64,000 nt of DNA from Vibrio sp. 99-8-1 (GCF_013114595.1 NZ_VTXE01000003.1:1-64000); one strand, 5' to 3'. Counted from the stretch's first letter, positions 1-8,832 are shown. Notes: generated by a model not told the origin, from the sequence alone. A program made the numbers and translations.

Positions 1-250
1 AGTGACCTCAAGATGCAGGATTCAGAGCAACATCAACAAGTTCAGTTCAAGAAAGATAATTGAAGGAATGGCATTCCCTTTCAAGATTATCTGACGCAGA
101 AATGAGCGTGTTGATGTACTCCCAAAGGGCGAGTTTTATTGGCTCCTGCTCTGTGTTACTGATTCTTGCCGTAAAATGACTATGCCTTCAAATCAGTGCC
201 TTGATCAGCAGCCAATAAATTCTCGCTGAACAAGCACCTTGAGGTCACTT
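1..250. repeat. Non-coding, multiply folded repeat-like element with terminal inverted repeats
   Basis: The ends are inverted repeats: AGTGACCTCAAGATGC (1-16) against the complement of 235-250, 15 of 16 matching. Inside are two arms. Arm A pairs about 25-40 with 108-122 and encloses a long hairpin at 55-91 (left GATAATTGAAGGAATG). Arm B pairs 129-150 with 207-226 (GCGAGTTTTATTGGCT against AGCCAATAAATTCTCGC) and encloses a perfect 7-bp stem, ACTGATT (158-164) with AATCAGT (191-197). No credible reading frame covers it. This nested layout fits a MITE-like or other structured intergenic repeat of vibrios. Because the window begins at base 1, the left boundary and any target-site duplication cannot be seen. 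Confidence 0.5.
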
Positions 251-278
251 GAGTATAGCGGCACTAACTTAACGATAG

Positions 279-572
279 ATGCCTATGACCATTGATATCA
301 AAACAGATTCTGAGCCGACAATTAGCTGTTCTAACTGCCACGCTTGTTGTTGTCGCTTAGAAGTCATGATTTTAACAGACACTGGTGTACCAGAAGAGCA
401 CATTGCGGTAGATCGTTGGGGCGGAGAAACCATGCTGCGTTTAGATGATGGCTGGTGCTCAGCATTAGATAGAGAAACCTATATGTGTACCATCTATGAA
501 AACCGCCCGTGGATTTGTAGAGAGTTCGAGATGGGCTCTTATGAATGTCGTGATGAAAGAGTGGGTTTGTAG
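279..572 (+). CDS. YkgJ-type cysteine-cluster protein (UPF0153-like, probable zinc/iron binding)
   Basis: A 97-residue soluble protein with the dense cysteine pattern CSNCHACC at residues 17-24 and further cysteines in DDGWCSAL, YMCTIY, WICREF and YECRD. That arrangement is typical of the YkgJ/UPF0153 cysteine-cluster family, which is believed to chelate Zn or an Fe-S centre but has no firmly established reaction. Two in-frame ATGs (279 and 285) are possible and neither has a strong Shine-Dalgarno. The gene starts about 30 bp after the structured element at 1-250 and stands alone, with the exporter gene 105 bp downstream on the same strand. The family call is good; the function is unknown. 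Confidence 0.75.
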   Translation: MPMTIDIKTDSEPTISCSNCHACCCRLEVMILTDTGVPEEHIAVDRWGGETMLRLDDGWCSALDRETYMCTIYENRPWICREFEMGSYECRDERVGL

Positions 573-677
573 TTCTATTCTTTGAGGTAATCCTATGGAT
601 ATTTTTATAATACCAGTTGAATAAATATCCACTCATCCCCATATCCTTGAAACATGGATAACACTACGGATAGTTGA

Positions 678-1295
678 ATGGATTACTTATTTGCCGTTAC
701 CCTTTTTGCCGTCTCCTCTTCGGTAACGCCCGGCCCCAATAACATTATGGTTATGACCTCTGGTGTCAATTTTGGCATCAAGAAAACCCTTCCTTTACTT
801 AGCGGAATTTGTATCGGCTTCACCATTATGTTGTTGTTGGTAGGATTGGGGTTTGCGCAGCTTTTTGATCTGTTTCCGAGTTTACACATGATTATTAAAT
901 GTATCGGAACCCTATATCTGCTCTATTTAGCATGGTTAATTGCTAAGTCTGCTGGTGCTATCGGTTCTGACAACCAAACAGAGCCGTTATCCTTTTTGAA
1001 AGGGGCATTGTTTCAGTGGGTTAACGCAAAAGCATGGGTGGTGGCGACGGGGGCTATAGCCGCGTTTACCACGGCAGGAACCAGTTTTTACGGGCAAAAC
1101 CTCACCATCGCCTTAACGTTTTTTATTGTTTCATTTCCTTGTGTTGGCATATGGCTACTGTTCGGTTCTATGCTGAAAAAAGTATTAAAAGATCCGCAAA
1201 AACGAGTCTGGTTTAACTATACGATGGCAGGCTTGTTGGTGTTGTCTGTGCTACCTGTCATTAACGAAATCGCTCAGCCACTACTTCATCTGTAA
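678..1295 (+). CDS. LysE/RhtB-family amino-acid exporter
   Basis: A 205-residue inner-membrane protein with about six hydrophobic segments. The N-terminus carries the RhtB/LysE signature, TPGPNN at about residues 17-22 in the first membrane helix, followed by a polar loop with GVNFGIKKTLP. Length is normal for the family. Members export amino acids or derivatives (homoserine, threonine, lysine, arginine, cysteine pathway intermediates); the substrate cannot be read from sequence. It is monocistronic, 105 bp after the YkgJ-like gene and convergent with ugpQ, with a shared terminator region at 1388-1420. The start is preceded by no obvious Shine-Dalgarno. Confidence 0.85.
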   Translation: MDYLFAVTLFAVSSSVTPGPNNIMVMTSGVNFGIKKTLPLLSGICIGFTIMLLLVGLGFAQLFDLFPSLHMIIKCIGTLYLLYLAWLIAKSAGAIGSDNQTEPLSFLKGALFQWVNAKAWVVATGAIAAFTTAGTSFYGQNLTIALTFFIVSFPCVGIWLLFGSMLKKVLKDPQKRVWFNYTMAGLLVLSVLPVINEIAQPLLHL

Positions 1296-1387
1296 TAGAG
1301 AGCTCTGCTATGTGTATCTAATGAATCTCAACATGTCGCATTCCGGGTATGTAAATCGAGGGAGTTCTCATTGGCTTAGCCATAAAA

Positions 1388-1420
1388 AATAGGCAGGCTC
1401 TTCACAAGGCCTGCCTATTT
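1388..1420 (-). terminator. Rho-independent terminator at the end of the ugp genes
   Basis: A 12-bp perfect stem, AAATAGGCAGGC (1388-1399) with GCCTGCCTATTT (1409-1420). Read on the minus strand the stem is followed by a run of T (from the As at 1385-1390), so it best terminates transcription coming from ugpQ. It may also stop the convergent exporter gene. Confidence 0.8.
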
Positions 1421-1544
1421 AACCTCAACTCAGGATAAGAAAGTCAAGACGCCATATTTAATAATAAGTTAAGCTTTAACTAGGCGCAGTGCTGCTATTT
1501 TTTGATTGTGTTGGCGAGGTTTGATTTCTCTATTATTCGTTTAG

Positions 1545-2249
1545 TTAAAAACGATCTGGAAAATCAGAGAATATCGCGTCAACTTGCTCTAGTAAGGCAA
1601 AGTCTTCTGCCCGATTAACGGTGTAACACCATACCTGATAACCCTGTTGCTTTAGCGTATCTAGCTGATTTTGTGTCACAAACTGATAGTTTAAGTGACA
1701 ACTATAGGCAGACACTTTTTGTAACTGACTCTGTACTTCGTCGCTGTACTCTTCACTAATAACGCCAATTCGAAATGCAGAGCATTGCTTGGCTAACTCA
1801 TCTAAAACGGCGAAAGAAAAACTAGACAGTAAAACCCGATCTGTTGAGATACCAGATAAAATCAGGGCTTTTTTAAGGGTTCTGACCACTTTTCGTGCAT
1901 TAGTGGTATCCAATTTCACTTCAATATTCAGGTGAAGGCCATGTTCTTTGGCTAAAGCTAATAGCTCATCAATGGTCATTATCTGTTCATTGGCACTTTC
2001 ACTGGAGAACCATTGACCAAAATCCAATTGACGAATTTGATCTAACGTAAGGCTGTCAACACGTCCAGTACCATTACTACAACGGTCTACAGTGAAGTCA
2101 TGACACACCACTAACTCACCATCTTCAGTGGGCTGAATGTCAATTTCTACCCAGTTAAGTCCTAGCTCAACGGCTTTTAATATGCTCAGTCGAGTATTTT
2201 CGGGATAGCACCCAGAAAAACCTCGGTGGCCAACAATTTTTGTTGTCAT
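1545..2249 (-). CDS. ugpQ: Glycerophosphodiester phosphodiesterase, cytosolic (UgpQ)
   Basis: A 234-residue GDPD-family enzyme that hydrolyses glycerophosphodiesters to glycerol-3-phosphate and an alcohol. Catalytic and metal-ligand motifs are intact: HRG at 8-10, PENT at 16-19, E35 and D37 in WVEIDIQ, and H50 in VVCHD. There is no signal peptide, as expected for the cytosolic UgpQ rather than periplasmic GlpQ. It is the last gene of the ugp run in the E. coli order B-A-E-C-Q, 109 bp after ugpC. A Shine-Dalgarno-like AGAGA precedes the ATG. A strong terminator follows at 1388-1420. Confidence 0.92.
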   Translation of the reverse strand: MTTKIVGHRGFSGCYPENTRLSILKAVELGLNWVEIDIQPTEDGELVVCHDFTVDRCSNGTGRVDSLTLDQIRQLDFGQWFSSESANEQIMTIDELLALAKEHGLHLNIEVKLDTTNARKVVRTLKKALILSGISTDRVLLSSFSFAVLDELAKQCSAFRIGVISEEYSDEVQSQLQKVSAYSCHLNYQFVTQNQLDTLKQQGYQVWCYTVNRAEDFALLEQVDAIFSDFPDRF

Positions 2250-2358
2250 GATGGAGATCTCTTTAGTGTACGAAGATGGATGACATTGTATTCAGTTTAC
2301 ATCTAGGTTCAAGCGTTGCGATTCACAGTAATTTATTTTTACCGTGTGTTTGCTCATA

Positions 2359-3438
2359 TCAGGCAATTTGCTGAAAGGCAGACAGAGCCGTAAGTCGCTT
2401 ACCTTGAGTATCAAACAGGTGTAGATTCTTATGTTCTGCATACAGGGTTAGTGGCTGTTTCGTGTCCAATGTCATTTCTGGTGTAACGGCGATGAATGCT
2501 TGCTGGTTATATTTGCCGTGAACCAGTTGATTGGGGCCAAGTGGTTCTATTACGCTAAGGGATATACTCAGCTGTACGCTGTTGTCCAGTGGGGTAATTT
2601 CTGCTTGCTCTGGGCGAATACCTAGCGTGATTTCTTGATCTTTTAGGTGGGCATATTCTTCAAGGAAAATAACCTGCTTGCCGAGAACAATATGACCATC
2701 TTGTATGTGTGCAGAGAGAAAATTCATTGCTGGACTACCTATAAAACTGGCAACAAACTGGCTGGCGGGTTGATGGTAGACTTCTGATGGCGTGCCTACC
2801 TGTTCAATCTCACCTAGATTTAATACCACAATTCGGTCAGCTAACGTCATTGCTTCTACTTGGTCATGGGTAACGTAAACACTGGTGACTGACAGTTTTC
2901 GTTGTAGTTTTTTGATCTCTAACCGCATATGGGCTCTTAATGAAGCATCCAAATTAGATAAAGGCTCATCAAAAAGAAAAAGCTGGGGGTCACGCACAAT
3001 GGCTCTACCCATGGCTACTCGTTGACGCTGCCCTCCAGAAAGCTTTGATGGTTTTCTGTCTAGGTAGGCTTCGATTTTTAGTGTTTTAGCAACCTGTTGA
3101 ATTTTTTGCTCAATCTCACTTTTTTTCACCCCTCGATTTTTGAGGCCGTAAGCAAGATTATTGTAAACCGTCATGTGCGGGTAGAGAGCATAGTTTTGGA
3201 AAACCATCGCGATATCTCTCATTGAAGGCTTAGTGTCATTAATCTGCTGACCATTTAAGGTGATCATTCCTCCCGATATTGTTTCAAGACCAGCAATGGA
3301 GCGTAAGATGGATGATTTTCCGCATCCAGAAGGCCCGACAAGAACGATAAATTCCCCTTGAGAGATGGAAAGGTCAATGCCTTTTACCGCTTGATGTCCG
3401 TTGTCATAAGTTTTTCTCAGTTGTTTTATTTCTAGCAT
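2359..3438 (-). CDS. ugpC: Glycerol-3-phosphate ABC importer, ATP-binding protein UgpC
   Basis: A 359-residue ABC ATPase of the CUT1/MalK type that powers uptake of sn-glycerol-3-phosphate. Visible motifs: Walker A GPSGCGKS at 35-42, Q-loop Q81, signature LSGGQ at 133-137, Walker B LFLFDEP at 153-159 and switch H191. The C-terminal part is a TOBE/regulatory domain (about 235-359, with LGIRPEQAE). Shine-Dalgarno AAGGAAT lies before the ATG. It is 49 bp after ugpE. The generic family alternative (MalK-like for another sugar) is made unlikely by the complete ugpBAEC-Q context. Confidence 0.92.
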   Translation of the reverse strand: MLEIKQLRKTYDNGHQAVKGIDLSISQGEFIVLVGPSGCGKSSILRSIAGLETISGGMITLNGQQINDTKPSMRDIAMVFQNYALYPHMTVYNNLAYGLKNRGVKKSEIEQKIQQVAKTLKIEAYLDRKPSKLSGGQRQRVAMGRAIVRDPQLFLFDEPLSNLDASLRAHMRLEIKKLQRKLSVTSVYVTHDQVEAMTLADRIVVLNLGEIEQVGTPSEVYHQPASQFVASFIGSPAMNFLSAHIQDGHIVLGKQVIFLEEYAHLKDQEITLGIRPEQAEITPLDNSVQLSISLSVIEPLGPNQLVHGKYNQQAFIAVTPEMTLDTKQPLTLYAEHKNLHLFDTQGKRLTALSAFQQIA

Positions 3439-3487
3439 GGTTTATTCCTTAATATGTGGGGCGTCTTTTTTTTAATGCCATTGGTGG

Positions 3488-4330
3488 CTACTTTTCGCTT
3501 TCAATGAGGCCTTTTACAAACCATCTCTGGAAGATTATTACGACTAAGATTGGGGGTAGCATGGCAAGAATGACCATGGCGAATGCGTAGTTATATTGTG
3601 GTTTCGGCGTTTCATTGATGTTGCTTAATATCTGCTTAATACCCATTACCATGGTGTTGTAGTTCTCGTCTGTGGTCATCATGATTGGCCACAGGTATTG
3701 GTTCCAACCCACCACAAACATTATGATGAAAATAGCCGCCATCATGGTTTTTGATAGAGGCAATAATATGTCGATAAGAAATCGGATTGGTCCGGCGTTA
3801 TCCAGTTGCGCAGCTTCAATCAGTTCATCTGGAATGGTTTTAAAAAACTGACGAAAGAAAAAAGTGGCGGTTGCAGAAGCGATCAATGGAATGATTAACC
3901 CAGAAAAACTGTTCAACATTCCTAAGCTCGACACAACTTCGTAAGAGGGAATGATGCGAACTTCCAATGGCAGCAATAAAGTGACAAATATGAGCCAGAA
4001 CCATGCTGAGGCATAAGGGAGACGAAAATAGACCAGTGCATAAGCTGCAAATATGGAAATAATTATTTTTCCTATCGCAAAACCCATTCCCATGACTAAT
4101 GAATTAATAATCATAGTCTTGGCGGTAACATTGCTAGCAAAACCTTGGCTCTGAGTCCAAGCTTGGTGATAAATCTCTTCTAATTTATCTCCGGGCCAAA
4201 ACTGCAGCCCTTGCGTTAAAATGGTGGAGGAGTCGTGAGTTGAGCTAGCAAAAATCATCCAAATTGGGATCAGCATAAACAGTGCGCCAACAGTAAGGAT
4301 GAGATGATCGCTCCAGTGATTTGATTGCAT
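3488..4330 (-). CDS. ugpE: Glycerol-3-phosphate ABC importer, permease UgpE
   Basis: A 280-residue inner-membrane permease with about six transmembrane segments. The ABC permease EAA loop is visible at about 175-195 (LIEAAQLDNAGPIRFLIDI), the surface that contacts UgpC. A very strong Shine-Dalgarno (AAGGAG) precedes the ATG. It lies 12 bp after ugpA and partners with it to form the membrane channel. Length matches the E. coli protein (281). Confidence 0.93.
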   Translation of the reverse strand: MQSNHWSDHLILTVGALFMLIPIWMIFASSTHDSSTILTQGLQFWPGDKLEEIYHQAWTQSQGFASNVTAKTMIINSLVMGMGFAIGKIIISIFAAYALVYFRLPYASAWFWLIFVTLLLPLEVRIIPSYEVVSSLGMLNSFSGLIIPLIASATATFFFRQFFKTIPDELIEAAQLDNAGPIRFLIDILLPLSKTMMAAIFIIMFVVGWNQYLWPIMMTTDENYNTMVMGIKQILSNINETPKPQYNYAFAMVILAMLPPILVVIIFQRWFVKGLIESEK

Positions 4331-4342
4331 ATTTAATTCTCC

Positions 4343-5224
4343 TTAGTAGTGCACACGTTTTTCGATAAACCTGAACTGTAGGTAGCTCAGAAATAGAACG
4401 ATTAATAACAGCACCACTGATTGAGCCGAGCTGCCACCGAGATCAGCGCCAACAAACCCATCGGTAAATACTTTGTAAACCAAAGAGGTGGTTGAGCCTC
4501 CGGGGCCACCTGCTGTCATTGTGTCAATGACACCAAATGTATCGAAATAGGCATAAGTAAGGTTAATCACCAGCAAGAAGAATCCGGTAGGAGCCAGTAG
4601 TGGAAATGTAATGGTCCAAAACCGTCGGCTATCGCTATCACAATCCAAAGTAGACGCTTCTTTTACTGAATATGAAATAGACTGCAAACCCGCGAGAAAG
4701 TAGACAAAATTGACAGAGACTTGTTTCCAGACGGAGACTAAGACAAGGATGAATATCGCTTGTGTTGGGTTTGTTTGGTAGTGGAAATCCACGCCGAGAA
4801 GGGCGAATAGATCCACAAACATTCCAATATGAGGGTTAAAGACAAAATAACCCATTATGCCTGCTACTGCGGGTGCTACGGCATAAACCCATGTTAATAG
4901 AACTTTGTATGCGCCTTGCCCATGGATAACCTTGTCTGCTTTTACGGCAAGTAATAGCGCCAATGCAAGAGAAAGAAAAGAGACAATAATGGAGAAAAAA
5001 AGAGTAAACCCAACCGCTTTTAGGTACTCGCCAGATTCGAAAAGCATCGTATAGTTTTCGAACCAAACGAATGTAGAGGACATTCCCCAAGGGTCTTCCA
5101 GCATAAATGATAGATAGACAGCTTTAGCAGCAGGGTAGAGAAAAAAAACCGCAATAATCATGATCTGCGGTGCTAATAAAATGTAAGGCAGAGGAGAGTG
5201 CCGGAAATTTTGTCGATGTTGCAC
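4343..5224 (-). CDS. ugpA: Glycerol-3-phosphate ABC importer, permease UgpA (GTG start preferred)
   Basis: Inner-membrane permease partner of UgpE, with the EAA loop visible as VKEASTLDCDSDSRRFW. An in-frame ATG at 5317 would give 324 residues but would overlap the end of ugpB and place a strong hairpin (5244-5269) inside the coding region, encoding a low-complexity leader unlike the family. The GTG at 5224 gives about 293 residues, close to the usual UgpA length (295), starting just before the conserved hydrophilic HRQNFRHSPLPY segment. A weak AGGT lies upstream. I therefore prefer the GTG; this is inference and not proven. Confidence 0.85.
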   Translation of the reverse strand: MQHRQNFRHSPLPYILLAPQIMIIAVFFLYPAAKAVYLSFMLEDPWGMSSTFVWFENYTMLFESGEYLKAVGFTLFFSIIVSFLSLALALLLAVKADKVIHGQGAYKVLLTWVYAVAPAVAGIMGYFVFNPHIGMFVDLFALLGVDFHYQTNPTQAIFILVLVSVWKQVSVNFVYFLAGLQSISYSVKEASTLDCDSDSRRFWTITFPLLAPTGFFLLVINLTYAYFDTFGVIDTMTAGGPGGSTTSLVYKVFTDGFVGADLGGSSAQSVVLLLIVLFLSYLQFRFIEKRVHY

Positions 5225-5243
5225 GTGAAAACCTATTTGATTA

Positions 5244-5269
5244 AGTACCCCAACGGACGTTGGGGTACT
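5244..5269 (-). promoter_or_regulatory. Intercistronic hairpin between ugpB and ugpA
   Basis: An 11-bp perfect stem, AGTACCCCAAC (5244-5254) and GTTGGGGTACT (5259-5269), with a 4-nt loop. It is not followed by a T run on the minus strand, so it is more likely an mRNA-stabilising or processing hairpin that lets the binding protein be made in excess over the permeases, as seen in many ABC importer operons. Confidence 0.65.
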
Positions 5270-5297
5270 GTGAGAATGGCTACCAACAAGAGATAAG

Positions 5298-6590
5298 TTA
5301 CTTAACGGTACGAGCAAAACGTTTTAATAGTTGTTTTGCTTCGTTATCAATTTTTGTCAGGCTCTCTTTAACGCCAGAATCGCCCGCAAAAATTTTGTCG
5401 GTTTCGCGGTACATCACTTCACGTATTTGAGGGTAAAAGCCCAAACGGTAACCTTTAGTCCACTCACCACCATCAAGACTTAGCTGTTTAACACCAATTT
5501 CTGCGTCTGGATTGTCTTGGTAGTAACCGGATTTTTTGGTTAGTTCATAAGCCGCATTAGTTACAGGGACATAACCTGTGGTCTTGTGCCAGTACATTTG
5601 AACTTCAGGGCTGGTGAGATAGTTAAAGAAAGCGGCGACCCCTTTATCTTCTGTTTTTTCATGACCAGACAGAGCAAATAGTGCCGCTCCACCGATAAAG
5701 GTGACACCCGCATCTTTGTTTACCGATTTCCAGTAAGGCAGATACGTAGTCCCTAAGTTAAAGTCAACGCGTTCACGAAGGCCACCGAATGAACCTGAAG
5801 AACCAATCCACATAGCCACTTTTTTGCGCTCAAATGGTGTTTGGTTTGCAGACCAGTCTTTACCGTAATATTTGTAATAGCCTTTATCCGCCCACTCTTT
5901 CATTTTAGTGAAATGCATTTGTAGGTTTTTAGAGCTGTACTTAAGCTCGGTAGCTGGGGCATCAAAGCCATTGTTTTGATCAGCTAACTGCTGATTGTGT
6001 CTAGCTTTAAAGTTTTCAAAGAAGATCCAAGGAGTGTGAGACTGAGAAAATGCAGCATGCCCTTTGTTTTTCAACTTGTTGGCGACGACTTCCATCTCTT
6101 CATAAGTTTTTGGTGGTTCAACCCCTGCTTCTTTTAACATATCAGCGTTGTAATAGAGAACGGGTGTAGAGCTATTGAAAGGCATTCCGACCATTTTGCC
6201 ATGACTATCAGCATAGAAGTTACGAACACCAGCCAAGTAAGCTGAAGAGTCGAATCCGTAGCCAGATTCAACCAGAATATCTTGTACCGGTTTGGCAACA
6301 CCTTTTGCGTTCATAATGGTGGCGGAACCAGCATCAAAAACTTGTAATATGTTCGGCGCTTCGTTGGCACGAAATGCGGCAATACCTGCCGTCAGGGTTT
6401 CGGTATATGACCCTTTATAAACAGGAATTAATTTATACTCTGATTGTGTGGCATTAAAATCTGTTGCGATCTTATTTACAGTATCGCCGAGTTGTCCACC
6501 CATGGCGTGCCACCATGTTACTTCCGTTGTTGCTAGTGCAGTTGTTGATACGCTTGCGCCCAATAGTCCTGCTAACCATAGCTTGTTCAT
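5298..6590 (-). CDS. ugpB: Glycerol-3-phosphate ABC importer, periplasmic binding protein UgpB
   Basis: A 430-residue extracellular solute-binding protein. The N-terminus is a Sec signal peptide (positively charged start, hydrophobic core, ALA-TTEV cleavage region near residue 20). The mature start TTEVTWWHAMGG is typical of UgpB. It delivers glycerol-3-phosphate or glycerophosphodiesters to UgpAE. It is the first gene of the operon, with Shine-Dalgarno AAAGGAAA before the ATG. Twin 13-bp direct repeats lie 38-70 bp upstream and may be its operator. Confidence 0.92.
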   Translation of the reverse strand: MNKLWLAGLLGASVSTTALATTEVTWWHAMGGQLGDTVNKIATDFNATQSEYKLIPVYKGSYTETLTAGIAAFRANEAPNILQVFDAGSATIMNAKGVAKPVQDILVESGYGFDSSAYLAGVRNFYADSHGKMVGMPFNSSTPVLYYNADMLKEAGVEPPKTYEEMEVVANKLKNKGHAAFSQSHTPWIFFENFKARHNQQLADQNNGFDAPATELKYSSKNLQMHFTKMKEWADKGYYKYYGKDWSANQTPFERKKVAMWIGSSGSFGGLRERVDFNLGTTYLPYWKSVNKDAGVTFIGGAALFALSGHEKTEDKGVAAFFNYLTSPEVQMYWHKTTGYVPVTNAAYELTKKSGYYQDNPDAEIGVKQLSLDGGEWTKGYRLGFYPQIREVMYRETDKIFAGDSGVKESLTKIDNEAKQLLKRFARTVK

Positions 6591-7007
6591 TCTGATTTCC
6601 TTTGTATCTGAAAAATATCATCAAAAGTTTCGTGCGAATATTGCTTTTTTCGTTCGAATACATGGTGTCGATCATTGATGACAAAATGGTTTCAGTTATC
6701 TATCAATTTTGTGAATGATTTATTTGAAAAATATTACGAAAGTGTCTGGAAGGTAGTACTAAACGGCTGCAATCAAGAGCGACAAAGTTTATTACTATGA
6801 AAATTATAGTTACCGGAACCACTGGCAGGGTAGAGCGCCAAATCTATGTCTATTAACGGTAAGTTGTATTTTATCTATGTGTTATGAGTATCTATTTTAG
6901 ATACTTGAATCTTGTAGTGAATGTGCGAGGTGAGTATAGATATTGAGTTATTCATTTTAAAGCCCTAAATATGTAAGCACATTTTAGGACGAGACAGACT
7001 AATAATT
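6591..7007. promoter_or_regulatory. Promoter region upstream of ugpB with tandem 13-bp direct-repeat operator candidate
   Basis: TTTCGTGCGAATA (6628-6640) and TTTCGTTCGAATA (6648-6660) differ at one base and lie exactly 20 bp apart, two helical turns, just upstream of the ugpB start. Such spacing suggests cooperative binding of a regulator on one face of the DNA. The TTCG/CGAA halves resemble DeoR-family GlpR half sites, which would suit a glycerol-3-phosphate operon, but this is inference. The rest of the stretch to the fru terminator shows no credible gene. Confidence 0.5.
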
Positions 7008-7036
7008 AAAGGGACACTCAATGAAGTGTCCCTTTT
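7008..7036 (-). terminator. Rho-independent terminator of the fruBKA operon
   Basis: An 11-bp stem, AAAGGGACACT (7008-7018) and AGTGTCCCTTT (7025-7035), with a 6-nt loop, about 45 bp after the fruA stop. The T-rich tail on the minus strand is short (CCCTTTAATTATT). Confidence 0.7.
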
Positions 7037-7079
7037 GCGTCATCTCTTAACGTACGTTAAGGCAAAGCCAACATTTACT

Positions 7080-8810
7080 CTAAGCCGTTACAGCTTGTTG
7101 TTTTTCATTTTGCTGTTTCAAGAATGCATAACCAAATCCGGTCACTGCGGTACCTGCTGCAATCGCTGCAATGTACATAATGACGGGTGAAATAGCATTA
7201 GGAATAAACAGTACGAACAGACCTCCGTGAGGCGCAAGTAACTCACAACCGAATAACATGGACAGTGCACCAGCAACAGCACCGCCAGCCATAGTACAAG
7301 GAATGACACGCATTGGATCTCGTGCTGCGAACGGTATAGCACCTTCAGAAATAAAGCATAATCCTAGTACGAAAGAGGCTTTACCACCTTCACGTTCATC
7401 TTTGTCAAACTTGTTCTTAGCAATGAATGTCGCTAAACCCATACCTAGCGCAGGAACCATACCCGCAGCCATAACGGCCGCCATTGGTGCGTAAGTTTCT
7501 GACGCGAGCAGGCCGACACCAAAGGTATAAGCAGCCTTGTTTACTGGGCCACCGAGGTCGAAACACATCATGCTACCCAAAATAACACCCAACACGATGG
7601 CATTGGTGCTGCCCATGTTGTTCAGGAATTCGGTCATTGCAGACATAATGCTCGCAACGGGACCACCGACAATGTAAACCATGACTAAACCAGTAAACAG
7701 TGTTGCCACGAGAGGAATAATCAGTATTGGTTTAAGTGCTTCCATTGATTGCGGAAGCTGAACTTTATCCGCTAAGAACTTAGCTGCGTAACCCGCGATA
7801 AAGCCCGCTAAGATGCCGCCAAGGAAACCTGAGCCTATAGAGCTGGCCAACATACCACCAACAAGACCAGGAGCAAGGCCCGGACGGTCTGCGATAGAGA
7901 ATGCAATATAACCCGCTAATACTGGAATCATTAGAGCAAAAGCGGAACCTCCACCAATGGTCATTAATGTGGCGGCTAAGGTGCCTTCTTCTTTAAATGC
8001 TTCAATACCAAATACAAACGAGAGGGCGATAATTAATCCACCCGCAACCACGACTGGAAGCATATGTGAAACACCCGTCATAAGGTGTTTATATGCCCCT
8101 TTTTTCTCATTAATAGAAGAAGCTGCCGCACCTTGAGAATGGGTGTAAATGGTGGCGTTGGCGAAAGCATTATCCATTTCTTGAGAGGTTTTCTTTAGAG
8201 CGGGACCGGTCGTCGTTTTGTAGAGTTTTTTGCCGTTAAAGCGGTCAAGAGGAACGTCAATATCCGCGGCAATAATGACTAGATCAGCTTCGGCAATTTC
8301 TTGATCCGTTAGTTGGTTTTTGGCGCCAACACTACCACGAGTTTCGACTTTGATTTGATGGCCACGACGTTTACCTTCATTTTCTAGTGCCTCTGCGGCC
8401 ATGAAAGTGTGCGCAACTCCTGTCGGGCAGGCGGTAATCGCGACAATTTTTTTGCTGTCTTGATTGATAGATGTATTCATAGTATCCGCTTCTGTTTTGG
8501 AAAGTTCAGTTGCATTTGCTAGTGCGTTCTGTAACCACGTTTTAGCATCTTGTATTACTTCTGATATATCGGATTGATACACTTTTTTACCCGCAAATCG
8601 AGTGGTATCAACGGTGGTATTCGCTGCGATAACAATCACTTCTGCATTGTTAATGTCATCTGTAGATAGTGCTGTACCTTGGATAACGGTAGATTGACAC
8701 TCTATTTTTGCGTTAATTTGCAAAGAGTGTGCTGCTTTTTCAAGCAAGCCTGCGGCGAGGACGCTATTTGCGACACCGCTGGGACAAGCTGTAACAATTG
8801 CTATATTCAT
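7080..8810 (-). CDS. fruA: Fructose-specific PTS EIIB'-EIIB-EIIC component FruA
   Basis: A 576-residue membrane permease that imports fructose and phosphorylates it to fructose-1-phosphate. There are two N-terminal EIIB-like domains: the first at about 1-100 with ACPSGVANS (Cys9), the second at about 120-220 with ACPTGVAH (Cys128). The second is the usual phospho-Cys domain; the duplicated B' domain is normal for enterobacterial and vibrio FruA. The EIIC membrane domain spans about 235-560, starting at HLMTGVSHMLP. It is the last gene of fruB-fruK-fruA, 22 bp after fruK, with AAGGGC upstream of the ATG. Confidence 0.95.
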   Translation of the reverse strand: MNIAIVTACPSGVANSVLAAGLLEKAAHSLQINAKIECQSTVIQGTALSTDDINNAEVIVIAANTTVDTTRFAGKKVYQSDISEVIQDAKTWLQNALANATELSKTEADTMNTSINQDSKKIVAITACPTGVAHTFMAAEALENEGKRRGHQIKVETRGSVGAKNQLTDQEIAEADLVIIAADIDVPLDRFNGKKLYKTTTGPALKKTSQEMDNAFANATIYTHSQGAAASSINEKKGAYKHLMTGVSHMLPVVVAGGLIIALSFVFGIEAFKEEGTLAATLMTIGGGSAFALMIPVLAGYIAFSIADRPGLAPGLVGGMLASSIGSGFLGGILAGFIAGYAAKFLADKVQLPQSMEALKPILIIPLVATLFTGLVMVYIVGGPVASIMSAMTEFLNNMGSTNAIVLGVILGSMMCFDLGGPVNKAAYTFGVGLLASETYAPMAAVMAAGMVPALGMGLATFIAKNKFDKDEREGGKASFVLGLCFISEGAIPFAARDPMRVIPCTMAGGAVAGALSMLFGCELLAPHGGLFVLFIPNAISPVIMYIAAIAAGTAVTGFGYAFLKQQNEKQQAVTA

Positions 8811-8832
8811 ATTTTTGCCCTTGTTTAACTGA

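Noticed and set aside
6660..6720. PhoB box upstream of ugpB
   Set aside because: TTTTGTCATCAATGAT contains one TGTCAT but no second copy at the required 11-bp phase. The direct repeats at 6628-6660 are a better operator candidate.
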